A stretch of 64,000 nucleotides of DNA from Argentina anserina (taxonomy: Eukaryota > Streptophyta > Magnoliopsida > Rosales > Rosaceae): positions 25,490,501 through 25,554,500 of the forward strand of contig NC_065874.1 in the NCBI RefSeq assembly GCF_933775445.1, written 5' to 3'. The translations under genes were made by a program, and so were the position numbers. Numbering within the stretch: the stretch's first letter is position 1; the number at the start of each line of letters is the position of its first letter. Shown here piece by piece: positions 34,413 to 45,874 of the stretch. The notes under the pieces are model-generated. The model saw nothing but the letters and a program-made list of their open reading frames with translations. It ran no database searches and was not told the origin of the DNA.

Positions 34413-35312
34413 ATATATTTTGAAAGGCTAGCTAGTTGTTGAACCATATTTTGTAGATGTAGTACTGATTAGAACACCCAAAAGTGTAAGTGTCTTGCAA
34501 CTGACTAGCTAGTTGGAATTTGAATATTGATGTGGTATACATCTTGTAGTTGACTCACTTGTGGTTGTTTGATGCACTAATTATGTTTCTATCCAAGTAT
34601 CTTGCATTTTGAATTAGACAAATTAGGATGTAGTGAAGAACATATGTTTGTAAGCAGAAAAAAAAACATCAGATCTGAGGACATAAAATGATGTCTTCCT
34701 TGGTAGAGACATTAGCCAATTTGCCAAAATCAATGTTCAAAAACACATTATTGACATTAGAACTGACATATAATCTGTTGTGTAATGGGAAACTTACAGC
34801 GTTAAAGATAAAGAAAACGATGTTTTAAAAGACCATGACACTGTTTTTTTTAAAGAAAATTGATTTCAAAAGATATAACAACATTGTCTTTAGAAATATT
34901 TAATAATGTAAATTATTTTTTAAACAAAAGAACATGACAAAGTACAAACGGAAAATTGATATACAAGAAATGAATAATAAATAATCGATGTCTATTTCAT
35001 CTTATAACATCATTTCTGGAAGAAATATTAATGTTAATGTGAACAATTGTGCTGTTAGTCTGCTAGATGTATCTTCATAAACCAAGAAATGGAAAATATG
35101 ATGGTTATACAATAGGTGAAAACATCAAAAAGTTAATTATTAGAGTAATAAATTTAAGTCGGAAACACAACTGATGTCTTAAAATAACCTAGACATCGGT
35201 TATGAAATGATGTCATAAAGTGGCGATCATAGACATCACCCACTATGACATCGATTTTTGTTTAATTCCACATCAGACCTGATATGTAAGAACATGCATA
35301 ATCCTAGTAGTG

Positions 35313-35443
35313 GTTTTATAATGTGCTTCGTGTGTTATTAATTAGACTAAAAGAGAAAAAGAAATAATATAACAAATCAACACAAACATCAATAGTACTG
35401 GCAAATTAATGTATTGATACATGATATCCGATCTATGGCTCCT
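35313..35443. other. Short flank between the CACTA element and old Athila LTR
   Basis: It begins with the presumed right target duplication of the short retroelement (ataatgtgcttcgtgtg) and is AT-rich. ctcct at 35439-35443 is the left target duplication of the old Athila element. Confidence 0.55.
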
Positions 35444-36927
35444 TGATAGGAACAAAAAGTGTGACGTTCTTAATGCGTTTATGTCATATTCTTACTCTTT
35501 GTTACATTTTATTAGTATGTGTTAGTTTATTTTGTTTGAATAAGTGTTTAGATAGAGCTTATATCGATTATAAGTGAATTGATGATGAAATCGTGTTAAG
35601 TGTTAAGAATCCTTGTTGTGATATGATTCATTCTTCGAATACGATTCATCATTTCCTATTTCTTTATTTCTAACGTACTTATTCTTATTAGGAAAGAAAA
35701 ATCTATGTTTGAGAAGGAAAGCAATCATAGTTGCGCAAGGAAATAGGAGAGACTGAAAATCAGTTTCCTAGTTGAATAAGGAGAGGTCGTGCGGCAATGG
35801 ATGGTTTCCTATTGGGAGTTGGATTCTAAAACCAAGTTCGAGATGGATTTCCAAGGTGTATGTGAAGATATTTTCGTGCATATAAATCAGAATTATTAAA
35901 GAGAAGAAGATATGCACTTAAAAGCCTAATCGTAGTCCAACTTTGACGGGCTGCCCTGGACATCTCAGATTGAATTAGAAGATGTACCATATATGGATAG
36001 AAAGCTGTGTGAGTCTAGTTTCTATAGAATTTGGAATCGAATCAATATCAAAGAATGTCAAAGAAGACATGAAGCAAATAAATGAGAAAAGGTAAGAAAG
36101 TCAAAGAAGTCATGCAACAAATAAATGAAAAGAGGTAAGAAAATTCAAACAAAGCTGCAACAATTAAGATTTTTGATGCCTTCATAATTCAAATGAGGAA
36201 TTTTGTGCAAAAAAAATCAGCATTATAGGAGGAAGAATATATGTAATTAATGTCTAATCCTTATTAGAATCAGAATTCTGCCAGTGAATGTCATCCAACT
36301 TTGACGGGCTCCTATGGACAATTCATAATGAATTAGACAATGTATCATATATGGATGAAAAACTACGGAAATATATTTTGAAATGCAGTTGGAATCACCT
36401 CAATATCTATTTTCTAGAGAAAGTTATGGCGACAACAAGACACAAAGGTCAGCTTTGCCAAATTGAGAAAATTTAATAAACCTAAACCAATTTGGTTTCA
36501 ACTTTGTGGATTTTGTGGCCAGCCTCCCTTGGGTTTTTTCCTCTATATATAGCACCTCATTTTCCACATGAAAACATCATCAATCCTTGCACCAAGTACT
36601 AACTAAAGTTCTGGCCAAACACATACTCACTACCAAGAAATCCTAAATCCGAATTTCATCCTTCATCATCCATTGTTCCAAGCACGTTGAGTGAATGAGC
36701 TTCATCCCCTTAGAAGTCTCGGTCTGCCTTTGTGAATGCGTAGAGATTGCATAAAGTGTAACATGATTCTTCTATGTTCAATTCGGTTTTTAGGTTTCTT
36801 GTATTTGGATGATTACAATGTTTGGTTTTTGTTAATCTATTTCGACTTTGTCTATGAAGTTGTAGTATGATTTCGAGTTATATAAAGATGATGTATTTTA
36901 GGTTTTTGTTCTATGATTTCTAGTTTC
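35444..36927 (+). mobile_element. Old Athila 5' LTR, left part (plus strand)
   Basis: The segment starts TGATAGGAACAAAAAG and is clearly related, in reverse orientation, to the LTR of the younger Athila at 36928-38496 (which reads TGATAGGAGCACAAAG on the minus strand). It carries a TATA box (tatatata, 36544-36551). The younger element interrupts it; the remainder continues at 47594-48126 up to a CA end and a primer binding site. The left flank ctcct matches ctcat at 48362 after the other end. ORFs within it are chance. Confidence 0.82.
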
Positions 36928-38496
36928 TGATGAATGCTCGATTACTCGACATCAATATTTAACCCTGAACACATCATTAGTAGTATAAAGCAAGAGGGTA
37001 TCGTTCACAAACCGGGGATCCAGCCAGGGCTTAGGATCACAATACTTAACACGAATTCATAAAGATATAAATGGTTGATATAGGTTTCGGATTGAATCAT
37101 AAAAACAGTAAATAAAACCTAAGCTAATATATACATGTGATCAACCAACCAACACATAAACAATCACCAAAAAAATTCACATAAAGGGATCGAAACAAGC
37201 TTCATGACTTCTTTTAGCATCATGCCGAGACTATATAATGAACAACCAAGGATGGATCATGCAATTAGGGTTCTAAGCAGTAACCTAAACACATAGACAC
37301 TTAACACATTCGATCAATACCAAGCAGCCTTAATCGAAATCTAACATGTTCATCTTCATCATGTAATTCCAAAGCCATGCACATTGAATTCATCAAGTAT
37401 GTCACTTACTTAACCAACAACCATGCAATTCGAAAATCACATATACAAGAATAAACATGTTCTTAGCACAAGTCTTTAATCCAACAACCTAAATATCATG
37501 CTACAAGCATAGTCATAACACTTAGAAATCGAAATTGTTCAAGAACAATACTCGGCAGAAACCAAAAACAGAAATTTCATAAAACCAAAAACAATTTCGA
37601 ATCCTTTATATAAATTAAATCAAGTAGCTATTTCATAGACAAAATTGAAACAAGATTACACTACACAAATCACAAACTTCATCCAAGAACAAGAACAAAA
37701 CCAAAACCGAAATTAAACAAGAGTGAATCATGGTTACACTTTATAAATCAAGCAATCCACAAGTGTAGCCGAGACTTCTATGGATGAAACCTTCTTCACA
37801 AGCGTGTTTGAAGGCTATTGATTGGTGGGAAATGATGGAATCGGTTTTAGGATTTCTTGGAAGGGTGAAGGATGAATTCGGCAGAGCTATGGCTTGTGTT
37901 TGTGTGTAAGGCTGATGATGATCTGAATGGAGAGGGAGAGCCTCTATATATAGGAGTCTAGGAAGCCTTCTTGCCGTCCCATAAGGAGATAGAAACCAAT
38001 TGGGAAACTGAAATCCTCTTTGTTATGGATTTGATTTATGTACTCCATATCCAACTTGATGTAGGAAACCAAATCCAATAGGGAGATCACTTAAGGGCTG
38101 CACGGCAACAATCTTGGTCCAATTAGGAGTAGCTAGGCCGGCCTCCTCTTTTCCTTCTTCAACTCGGATATGATTTCCTTGTTCAACTAGGAATGCAACT
38201 CGGCAACTCTTCTTTCTTTCCAAATATGATTTGTCTTTCCTGAAAAGAAATCGTCGATTAAGGAATAGGAAAGAATGAAAATAGGAAAGTAGAATCCTAG
38301 TCGAGTAAGGAATCCTAGCTCAATAAAGATTTCTAACACTTAGCACAATTTCATCATCAATTCATCTAAATTCGGCATAGCTCTACTTAGAACATACATA
38401 TGACAAATATGAACCTAAAACAACTAAATAAGAAGTAACAAAGCATAAGAATATGGCATATAAACATTAAGAACGTCACACTTTGTGCTCCTATCA
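36928..38496 (-). mobile_element. 3' LTR of the young Athila element
   Basis: This is a complete 1569-base LTR with TG/CA ends, beginning TGATAGGAGCAC at 38496 on the minus strand. It repeats at 46611-47593 with about 15-17 differences by eye over some 980 bases, roughly 98.4 percent identity. It contains a TATA box at 37945-37952 (minus strand ctatatatagagg). Confidence 0.92.
37945..37952 (-). promoter_or_regulatory. TATA box in the young Athila 3' LTR
   Basis: tatatata in the context ctatatatagagg on the minus strand lies about 545 bases into the LTR, a usual U3/R position. The corresponding part is missing from the 5' LTR, which stops matching at about 37910. Confidence 0.6.
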
Positions 38497-38515
38497 ACAA
38501 CCCCACACTTAGACT
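38497..38515 (-). other. Polypurine tract of the young Athila
   Basis: On the minus strand this reads gtctaagtgtggggttgt, directly before the 3' LTR start TGATAGG. It is the expected plus-strand primer site. Confidence 0.8.
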
Positions 38516-40312
38516 TTGCTAGTCCCTTAGCAAATACTAAAAAGGAAAATCAAAACATAAAACGAAAATCAAAACACTAAAACTAACGACACAACACTAA
38601 TGCCTTCAACATTTTGTCTCAGAGATCTTCAAACTCATAGCATCAAGAATAACACTCAATCGAAATAGATAAGATGAATTCAATGGTTTACAAACATGAG
38701 ATTTCGTTTAACAAGTAAGACATGGCAGAAACAAAGGTGAAATTAAGCTCGACATGTTCAAAACAAGTTCAAATTCAACTCACAAGGGATATGCACTCGA
38801 AATCTTTTCTCTCAAGAACATGGCATATGCTTAAAAGCTTTTCACACACAAGAGTTATAAACATAGTGAAAATCGAAAACCTCATGAAAGATACCAATCA
38901 TGTGCACAAATGAACCCAAACCATAAGCTTACTCATGAAACAAACTCCACAAATCAAGAGCTACTCATTTCAAGAATCATGCGGATCTTTAGAAAAGGAT
39001 AGGCTTAGGCTCGGCATGGATGTATTTTTCAGGGTAAAGGAATCACAAAGGTCATCCTCAAGACTTAGCAGAGCAAAACATCCACCTTATGTCGCCATAC
39101 TGCATAAAACAAGGGCCAAATAACATCATGTTGGACCCATTCATCACTTTAAACATTGTGAAAACGAACAAAGGCTAAAGTACAACACTATTGAGCCTTC
39201 AACAAATACATCACAACTCTAAATTCACCAAAACAACATGTATGCCGAGATCTTCTCATTCAATCTTTCATTTTTTCTTCTTTTTCTTGCCGTGTATATA
39301 TACTTTTTCTTTTCTTTTCTCACGGCATCAATACATTTTTCTTTCTTTTCATTCTCTTTTCACGGCATAACATACATACAATAGCATAACCCCACACTTG
39401 AATCAAATCATCACTCCATATTAACATCCACAATCGGCTCTGCCAAGCCTCAAAGACAAGGTAGAGATGTAACTACACTAAGCAAGGATATAACATGTTG
39501 GTAATGAAAGAATAGGCTTAACGTAGACTCAAAGGGGTTAACACTAAGGTGTCCCAAGCAGGGCTCAAATAGGAATATACGGCTCTTTGGCTTAAGTGGT
39601 GGAAATCCTAAAAAGATCCAACAATCCTTTTCAAAATCAGAGTATATTATGACATAAAGCTTCGAAAGTTTCACAAAGTAAGTTCTAGCATTCTCTAGTT
39701 CATTTCAATTCTATGGCATATGAATTGATCAAAATAGATGTAATGAGGTTATAAAGCCAAGAAACGATAGAATAAACTCTCCAAAGAAAGGCACAAGTAT
39801 ATGGCTCGAATCTCACATAGGTTACATGAATTCAAACAAGTAAAGAACATGCTCATTCTGTACCTAAGTTTTAAAATCCTCATCTACTACATGTTCGTAT
39901 AAAATCTACACATCAATTAACCATCAAATAACAATTAAGTTCATTTCAATATCATGATCATCTATCAACCATAAATTCAAAGATCAACTCATCCTAAACA
40001 GTCAAAGGCATACCTAGGACTCAAAACAAAAACAAAACAACTAAACAACTTAAAAATCGAAAAACAGAACCAAAATAACACTAAAATTCGAAAATCAAAA
40101 CAACAAGATCGAAACACATAAGCATCAAACACTAGAATTCAACGAATGATGTATACTCCACCCCACACTTAAAACTTACATTGCCCTCAATGTACAATAT
40201 GATAAGCAACGAAAATTAGAAAGAGTTAAGGGATAAGAAAATGCAAACTCTCGTTGATGGCTCCTTCATTGGCTGAAGTTTAGAGTCCATAGCCTAGACT
40301 ATCTCCAAATCA
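38516..40312 (-). mobile_element. Athila region between pol and 3' LTR, no env-like ORF
   Basis: In some Athila elements this position carries an envelope-like frame with a membrane segment. Here the longest minus frame is 74 codons (39450-39674) and no frame shows a signal or membrane segment with domain support. The 1.8 kb is A-rich and appears non-coding. Confidence 0.65.
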
Positions 40313-41485
40313 TCACTTGCTTGCCGTATGATCAAGGAGAGACGTCTCCTCCACGTTATGTTCCACGAAATTGTCATAGTACGGCTTCAAGCGATGTCCA
40401 TTGACCGTGAATTCCTTTCCATGCACCATACTTTTGATCTGAATAGCACCAAAAGGAAAAACATTAGTAACAACAAACGGTCCAAGCCACCTAGAACGGA
40501 GCTTGCCCGGAAACAATCTAAGTCGAGAATTAAACAAAAGAACTTTCTGCTCAACGACAAAGTATTTCTTCGTAATCATGCGGTCATGGAATGTCTTAGT
40601 CTTCTCCTTGTAAACCATTGCCGAATCATAGGCTTCATTTCGAATCTCTTCAAGCTCATGCAATTGCAACTTCCTATGTAATCCGGCCTCATCAATGTCC
40701 ATGTTAAAATTCTTCACAGCCCACCATGCACGATGTTCAAGCTCCACAGGAAGATGGCACGCCTTGCCATAGACTAATCGAAATGGTGACATGCCTAGAG
40801 GAGTTTTGTATGCCGTCCTATAGGCCCAAAGAGCATCATCCAATCGTTGAGACCAATCCTTGCGTGATGGTCCAACAGACTTCTCTAAAATTCTCTTGAT
40901 CTCACGATTAGATAGCTCCACTTGTCCACTTGTTTGGGGGTGATAAGGCGTAGCAACCTTATGCTTGATTCCATACTTCTTCAACAACGCCTCAATGGTC
41001 CGGTTGCAAAAGTGAGATCCTCCATCACTAATGATAACTCTCGGCATACCAAACCTAGAAAAAATGTCAGAACGAAGGAAATCTGCAACAACTAGAGAAT
41101 CATTAGTCCGGGTGGCCTTTACTTCCACCCATTTCGAAACATAGTCAACACAAACGAGTATATACAGGAAACCATTTGAGCTAGGAAAAGGTCCCATGAA
41201 ATCAATACCCCAACAATCAAATATTTCAACATATATAATCGGTGTCATAGGCATTTGATCTCTAGATCCTAAGTTTCCCATGCGTTGGCACCTATCACAA
41301 GTCATGCAAAAATGATATGCATCTTTAAAAATCGTAGGCCAAAAGAAACCACATTCTAACACCTTAAGAGCAGTCCTACGTGAACCAAAATGTCCTCCAC
41401 AAGATTCAGAATGGCAAAATGTAAGTATAGAATGATGTTCAGATTCAGGGACACACCTCCTAATGATTTGATCAACACAATGTTT
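40313..41485 (-). pseudogene. Athila integrase, downstream of an internal stop
   Basis: The frame is continuous with the gag-pol ORF above it except for one TAG at 41486-41488. The zinc-binding HHCC region is in the first part (H and H in [12 protein letters not shown]-x2-C in CMTCDRC). The catalytic residues are visible: Asp in WGIDFMGPF, Asp in IISDGGSHF and Glu in GQVELSNRE. The C-terminal part ends with [10 protein letters not shown] and a NGHRLKPYY motif typical of Athila. The open part from the first Met (41362) has 349 residues. The integrase itself looks intact, but it would only be made by readthrough of the TAG. Confidence 0.9.
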
Positions 41486-44400
41486 CTACAAGTATGGTTC
41501 ATCCCAAACATAATACTTAGCTAATGCCTTGAGTCTATTCTTTTGAGCATGCGATAAAGTATCCGGAAATTGCTTAGAAACAAGATAATTGACAATATCT
41601 GCATACCAGGGCTCACTTACCTCAACTCGAAAGAGTTGCTCATCCGGAAAACTCTCTTGGATGGCCAAGGGCTCGGCATCTCTCACCAAACGACTCAAAT
41701 GATCTGCCATAACATTGTCACTTCCCTTCTTGTCCTTGATCTCGAGATCAAACTCTTGGAGTAGAAGAACCCATCGAATCAATCTCGGTTTGGCATCCTT
41801 CTTTGTCATTAAATACTTCAAAGCTGCATGGTCAGTGTAAACAATAACTTTCGATTGAAGTAAGTAAGAACGAAACTTATCTAGAGCAAAGATCACGGCA
41901 AGAAGTTCTTTTTCAGTTGTGGTGTAGTTTTGTTGAGCATCATTGAGTGTTCGTGAGGCATAGTAGATGGCGTAGGGCTGCTTGTCCTTCCTCTGCCCTA
42001 GCACGGCTCCAACTGCATAGTCGGAGGCATCACACATCAACTCGAATGGCAAGGACCAATCCGGCGGTGCCATGATCGGTGCTGAAGTTAGGAGCTTCTT
42101 CAAAGTCTCGAATGCATGCTTGCAATCATCATCGAAGTGAAATGGGACGTCCTTTTGAAGCAATGAACTCATTGGTCTCGCAATCTTGGAAAAGTCCTTG
42201 ATAAACCTACGATAGAAACCTGCATGTCTAAGAAACGATCGAACATCCCTCACACTTGTGGGGAGGGGTAAGTGACGCACAAGATCTATTTTAGACTTAT
42301 CAACCTCAATTCCTCTAGATGAAACAATATGGCCTAAGACAATGCCTTGCGTGACCATAAAGTGACATTTTTCCCAATTCAAAACCAAGTTAGTTTCTTC
42401 ACAACGTTTGAGCACAAGTTCAACATTTTCTAAACAAGTTTCGAAATCTTCACCATAGACAGAAAAAGCATCCATGAAAACTTCAATTTTAGAACCAATA
42501 TACTCAGAGAAAATGTGATACATGCAACGTTGAAACGTACCTGGGACGTTGCATAAACCAAAAGGCATGCGACGATAAGCAAACGTACCAAAAGGGCATG
42601 TGAACGTAGTCTTCTCTTCATCTTCTTCCGCAATACTTATTTGGTTGTATCCACTATATCCATCAAGGAAACAATAGAAAGAGTGACCAGCTAACCTCTC
42701 AAGCATTTGATCAATGAATGGCAATGGCATATGGTCCTTCCTTGTTGTTGCATTGAGCTTCCTATAGTCAATACATACTCTATGACCAGTCACTGTCCTT
42801 TGAGGCACCAACTCGTTGTCTTTGTTCTTCACCACCGTGATGCCTGACTTCTTTGGCACAACTTGAATGGGAGAGATCCACCTACTATCCGAGATGGGGT
42901 AGATCACGCCACAATCGTGCAACTTAGTGATTTCGTCCTTTACAACTTGCATCATTGGTGGGTGAAGGCGTCTCTGACCTTCCTTAGTTGGTTTGGCACC
43001 ATCTTCTAGCAATATTCGATGCACACACATGGTAGGGCTGATTCCCTTGATGTCGGCTAAGGTCCATCCTATTACCGTCTTGTGTCTCTTCAACACTTCA
43101 TTCAATCTCTCTTCTTGCTCCTCATTTAGTGCAGATGAAATGATCACGGGCAATGTATCATCTTCTCCTAAAAACGCATACTTCAAGTGGTCCGGAAGAA
43201 CCTTAAGATCAAGCTTCGGAGCTTGCACCACATAAGGAAGATTCTTATTAGTAGTTAAGAGAATTGGACTAGGAGAGACAAAGCTTACCTCACGTGCAAC
43301 CTCAAGAGAGGTCACGTTTTCATGAATGAAGGATGGCACGGCATTGTTTGCTTCTAACTCCGAAATGTTAGAACCATCACTTGTAAATCCGGCCCTTTGG
43401 GCAATGGTGAGTGCCAACTCGTCATGTGCCAAGGTATCTAGATAGTTATATGCAAGGGAATCAAGAATGTCAACTGAAAAACAATCACTTAACTCTGAAA
43501 GAGGATACCTCATAGCTTCAAAGATGTTAAAGCTAATCACTTCACCATCGAACTCAAAGGTGAGTGATCCACTAAACACATCTATTTTTGTTCGTGCAGT
43601 CCTCATGAAGGGGCGGCCCAACAAGATAGGGACCTCTTTGTCATCTGCCTCTGTTGGTTCCATGTCTATTACATAGAAGTCGGCAGGAAAGATCAAGCTC
43701 GAAACCTGCACAAGAACATCTTCAACATAGCCCAAAGGGACTTTGTTGGAACAATCAGCCAATCGAATCACAACATTGTCACGTTTCAAATCACCTAGAC
43801 CTAGGTCCTCATAGATATAATACGGCATTATATTAATAGATGCACCTAAGTCTAGCATTATCTTCTCAAATGTCATGTTTCCGATTGTACAAGGGATAGA
43901 AAAACTCCCTGGATCCTTAAGCTTTGGTGGTAGCTTCCTTTGGAGCACGGCAGAAACGGTCTCACTCATTGTGACAACCTCCTTCTCTCGAGTCATCCTC
44001 TTGTTGGTGCATAATTCTTTCAAAAACTTAGCATACCTAGGATTCTGTTGTATGCATTCAATAAGAGGCATGTTCACTTCCACCTTCTTGAAAATGTCGA
44101 GCATGGCCTGATCAGAGCCATCATTCTTTTGCTTTGCAAATCTACTAGGGAAGGGAACACGAGGAAGATCATTAGTTGAAACCAAACCACTAGAGTTAGG
44201 ATCCTTACCTTTGTCATGCACGGTATGATCTTCTTGTGATAGAGGCACGGCATCATTTTCCTTAGAGGAGGCAGGGTCCTTCTCTAAGTCTTTGACATTG
44301 AAATTCTCGGCCTCTTGTCCTTTAGAAGGCACGGCCTTCTTGTGTTGCTGCAATGGAGCATCCAAGATCCTCCCACTTCGCGTCATCATGGCCTTCACGT

Positions 44401-45874
44401 TAGGATTAGGCTCAGTTTGGCTCGGCAACTTTCCTCCTTCATAGATCTTGCCCATGAAATTGATCACTTGCCCCATCTGCTTCTTAAGCTCAGTTATGTC
44501 CTTAGAATGAGCTTGTTGACTTGTAACTAAAGCTTGAGTAGCAGAGTTTAGATTTTGCTGCCCTTGAGCAAGAGACTTCAAAAGTTCATCATAGTTAGGT
44601 GAAGATGCATTATTCGAACCATGAACATTAGAGTTAAAGGGAGCAGAACCTTGAGGTACCTGAGGCCTCACAAACAAACTTGAAGGACGAGGTCCTTGAC
44701 CTTGAGCATTGGATGGTTGAGCATTGTTGCTCCAACGAAAATTTGGATGATCTCTAAGTCCAGGGTTGTTTGTGTTCGAGTATGGATCGTACCTAGGCCT
44801 TTGTTGCCCCATAAAGTTCAACTCTTCTTCAGTCATTGCACCATTTGGACAATTGTCAGTAGTGTGATCCTTGAAAGAACAAATGCCACATGCTTGAGGG
44901 TTGATGCTCGAACCATTGAATGCCTTGACTAGCACGTCAAGCTTCCTTTCTAAAGTAGCCATCTGATTCCTTGCATCAACATCATACACCCCACGGCTCT
45001 TGCTTCCTCTCTTCTCCTTGGAACTAAATTGACGATTGTTGTCAGCCAAGTCATCAATCAAGGTGTAAGCTTCTTGACCGGTCTTGTTCATGAATGTGCA
45101 GCCACATGCCGAGTCCACCATGCTCTTATTGGTGGTGTCGAGTCCTTCATAAAAGAATTGCACCAAGTCATCCAACGAAATACCATGATGAGGGCACTTC
45201 CTTTGTAGTTCCTGAAATTCCTCCCAAGCCTCATAGAGTGAATCACCATCTTTTTGAGTGAAGTTCTGAATCTCCCTCCTAAGTCTTTTCGTGAGTTGAG
45301 CAGGGAAGAATTGCTTCAAGAACCTCCTAGTCATTTCGTCCCATGTAGTGATGATTCCTGCAGGCAAAGAATACAACCAACGTTTAGCATCATCCTTAAG
45401 GGTAAATGGGAACAAAAGCAACCTCAAGCCTTCTTGAGAAAGATGATGAATCGATTGGAGCTTGCAAATATCCAAGAACTCCCTAAGGTGAACATTAGGG
45501 TCTTCCATTGAAGAGCCAGAGTACTTAGGCAGCTGCCTAAGCAATTGAACAGGAATAGAGAAGTTAGCTTCATCAGGTGGAGTGAAAGCAATGCATGAAG
45601 GTGATTCAGGGGTGGTGGGAATGAATGCATTCTTGAGTGCCATTGGAGCACCAACAGGAATTATGTCACGGTCCGCAATTATGTCTAAGTCTGAATTGAA
45701 GATGAAGGGGAAGGAAAGATCCTCCTCTTCTTCTGATCTAGGTGAAGAGTTTAAGATTGAATTGCTTGGAGATGTTTCGAAATTTAAAGGTCCACTTATG
45801 AAAGAGTTGTTTAAATCTCTAAGTGCTTGAATTCGATCCTTGAGCTCTTGTGTTCTCTTAGAAATTTCGGACAT
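41486..45874 (-). CDS. Athila gag-protease-reverse transcriptase-RNase H polyprotein
   Basis: The frame has 1462 codons and no interruption. The gag domain spans about residues 120-290 (WLYSLPAG, TTWDEMTRRFLKQFFP, LYEAWEEFQELQRKCPHHG). A CCHC knuckle, CGICSFKDHTTDNC, is at residues 329-342. The protease motif DLGAS has its Asp at 675. The reverse transcriptase runs from about residue 960, with VCIDYRKLNATT and FCFLDG-type blocks. The RNase H follows, with CDASDYAVGAVLGQ, TEKELLAV and YTDHAAL. The catalytic FMDD motif reads FMDA at residues 1133-1136, so one active-site Asp is replaced by Ala (codon at 42467-42469). The frame ends at the TAG before the integrase. Confidence 0.93.
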   Translation of the reverse strand: MSEISKRTQELKDRIQALRDLNNSFISGPLNFETSPSNSILNSSPRSEEEEDLSFPFIFNSDLDIIADRDIIPVGAPMALKNAFIPTTPESPSCIAFTPPDEANFSIPVQLLRQLPKYSGSSMEDPNVHLREFLDICKLQSIHHLSQEGLRLLLFPFTLKDDAKRWLYSLPAGIITTWDEMTRRFLKQFFPAQLTKRLRREIQNFTQKDGDSLYEAWEEFQELQRKCPHHGISLDDLVQFFYEGLDTTNKSMVDSACGCTFMNKTGQEAYTLIDDLADNNRQFSSKEKRGSKSRGVYDVDARNQMATLERKLDVLVKAFNGSSINPQACGICSFKDHTTDNCPNGAMTEEELNFMGQQRPRYDPYSNTNNPGLRDHPNFRWSNNAQPSNAQGQGPRPSSLFVRPQVPQGSAPFNSNVHGSNNASSPNYDELLKSLAQGQQNLNSATQALVTSQQAHSKDITELKKQMGQVINFMGKIYEGGKLPSQTEPNPNVKAMMTRSGRILDAPLQQHKKAVPSKGQEAENFNVKDLEKDPASSKENDAVPLSQEDHTVHDKGKDPNSSGLVSTNDLPRVPFPSRFAKQKNDGSDQAMLDIFKKVEVNMPLIECIQQNPRYAKFLKELCTNKRMTREKEVVTMSETVSAVLQRKLPPKLKDPGSFSIPCTIGNMTFEKIMLDLGASINIMPYYIYEDLGLGDLKRDNVVIRLADCSNKVPLGYVEDVLVQVSSLIFPADFYVIDMEPTEADDKEVPILLGRPFMRTARTKIDVFSGSLTFEFDGEVISFNIFEAMRYPLSELSDCFSVDILDSLAYNYLDTLAHDELALTIAQRAGFTSDGSNISELEANNAVPSFIHENVTSLEVAREVSFVSPSPILLTTNKNLPYVVQAPKLDLKVLPDHLKYAFLGEDDTLPVIISSALNEEQEERLNEVLKRHKTVIGWTLADIKGISPTMCVHRILLEDGAKPTKEGQRRLHPPMMQVVKDEITKLHDCGVIYPISDSRWISPIQVVPKKSGITVVKNKDNELVPQRTVTGHRVCIDYRKLNATTRKDHMPLPFIDQMLERLAGHSFYCFLDGYSGYNQISIAEEDEEKTTFTCPFGTFAYRRMPFGLCNVPGTFQRCMYHIFSEYIGSKIEVFMDAFSVYGEDFETCLENVELVLKRCEETNLVLNWEKCHFMVTQGIVLGHIVSSRGIEVDKSKIDLVRHLPLPTSVRDVRSFLRHAGFYRRFIKDFSKIARPMSSLLQKDVPFHFDDDCKHAFETLKKLLTSAPIMAPPDWSLPFELMCDASDYAVGAVLGQRKDKQPYAIYYASRTLNDAQQNYTTTEKELLAVIFALDKFRSYLLQSKVIVYTDHAALKYLMTKKDAKPRLIRWVLLLQEFDLEIKDKKGSDNVMADHLSRLVRDAEPLAIQESFPDEQLFRVEVSEPWYADIVNYLVSKQFPDTLSHAQKNRLKALAKYYVWDEPYL

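Larger units (their letters stand above)
31031..35312. mobile_element. CACTA (En/Spm-type) transposon with captured gene
   Basis: The 4282-base element starts CACTACTAGAAT and ends with the inverted ATCCTAGTAGTG. Flanks are att and gtt, a 3-base duplication with one change. Both subterminal zones carry many copies of gacatc/gatgtc in both orientations, for example 31050-31170 and 34650-35300. These are the transposase-binding repeats expected of CACTA elements. No transposase is recognisable, so the element is non-autonomous. It carries exon-intron fragments of PELOTA and a nested inverted-repeat element. Confidence 0.88.

Noticed and set aside
34078..34431. 117-codon Arg-rich ORF inside the CACTA element
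   Set aside because: It covers the arms and loop of an inverted-repeat element and has no domain.
38516..40312. Env-like gene expected in some Athila elements
   Set aside because: No long frame with a signal or membrane segment was found on the minus strand.
45254..45830. Plus-strand ORFs across the Athila gag-pol
   Set aside because: They are antisense shadows of the 1462-codon minus-strand frame.
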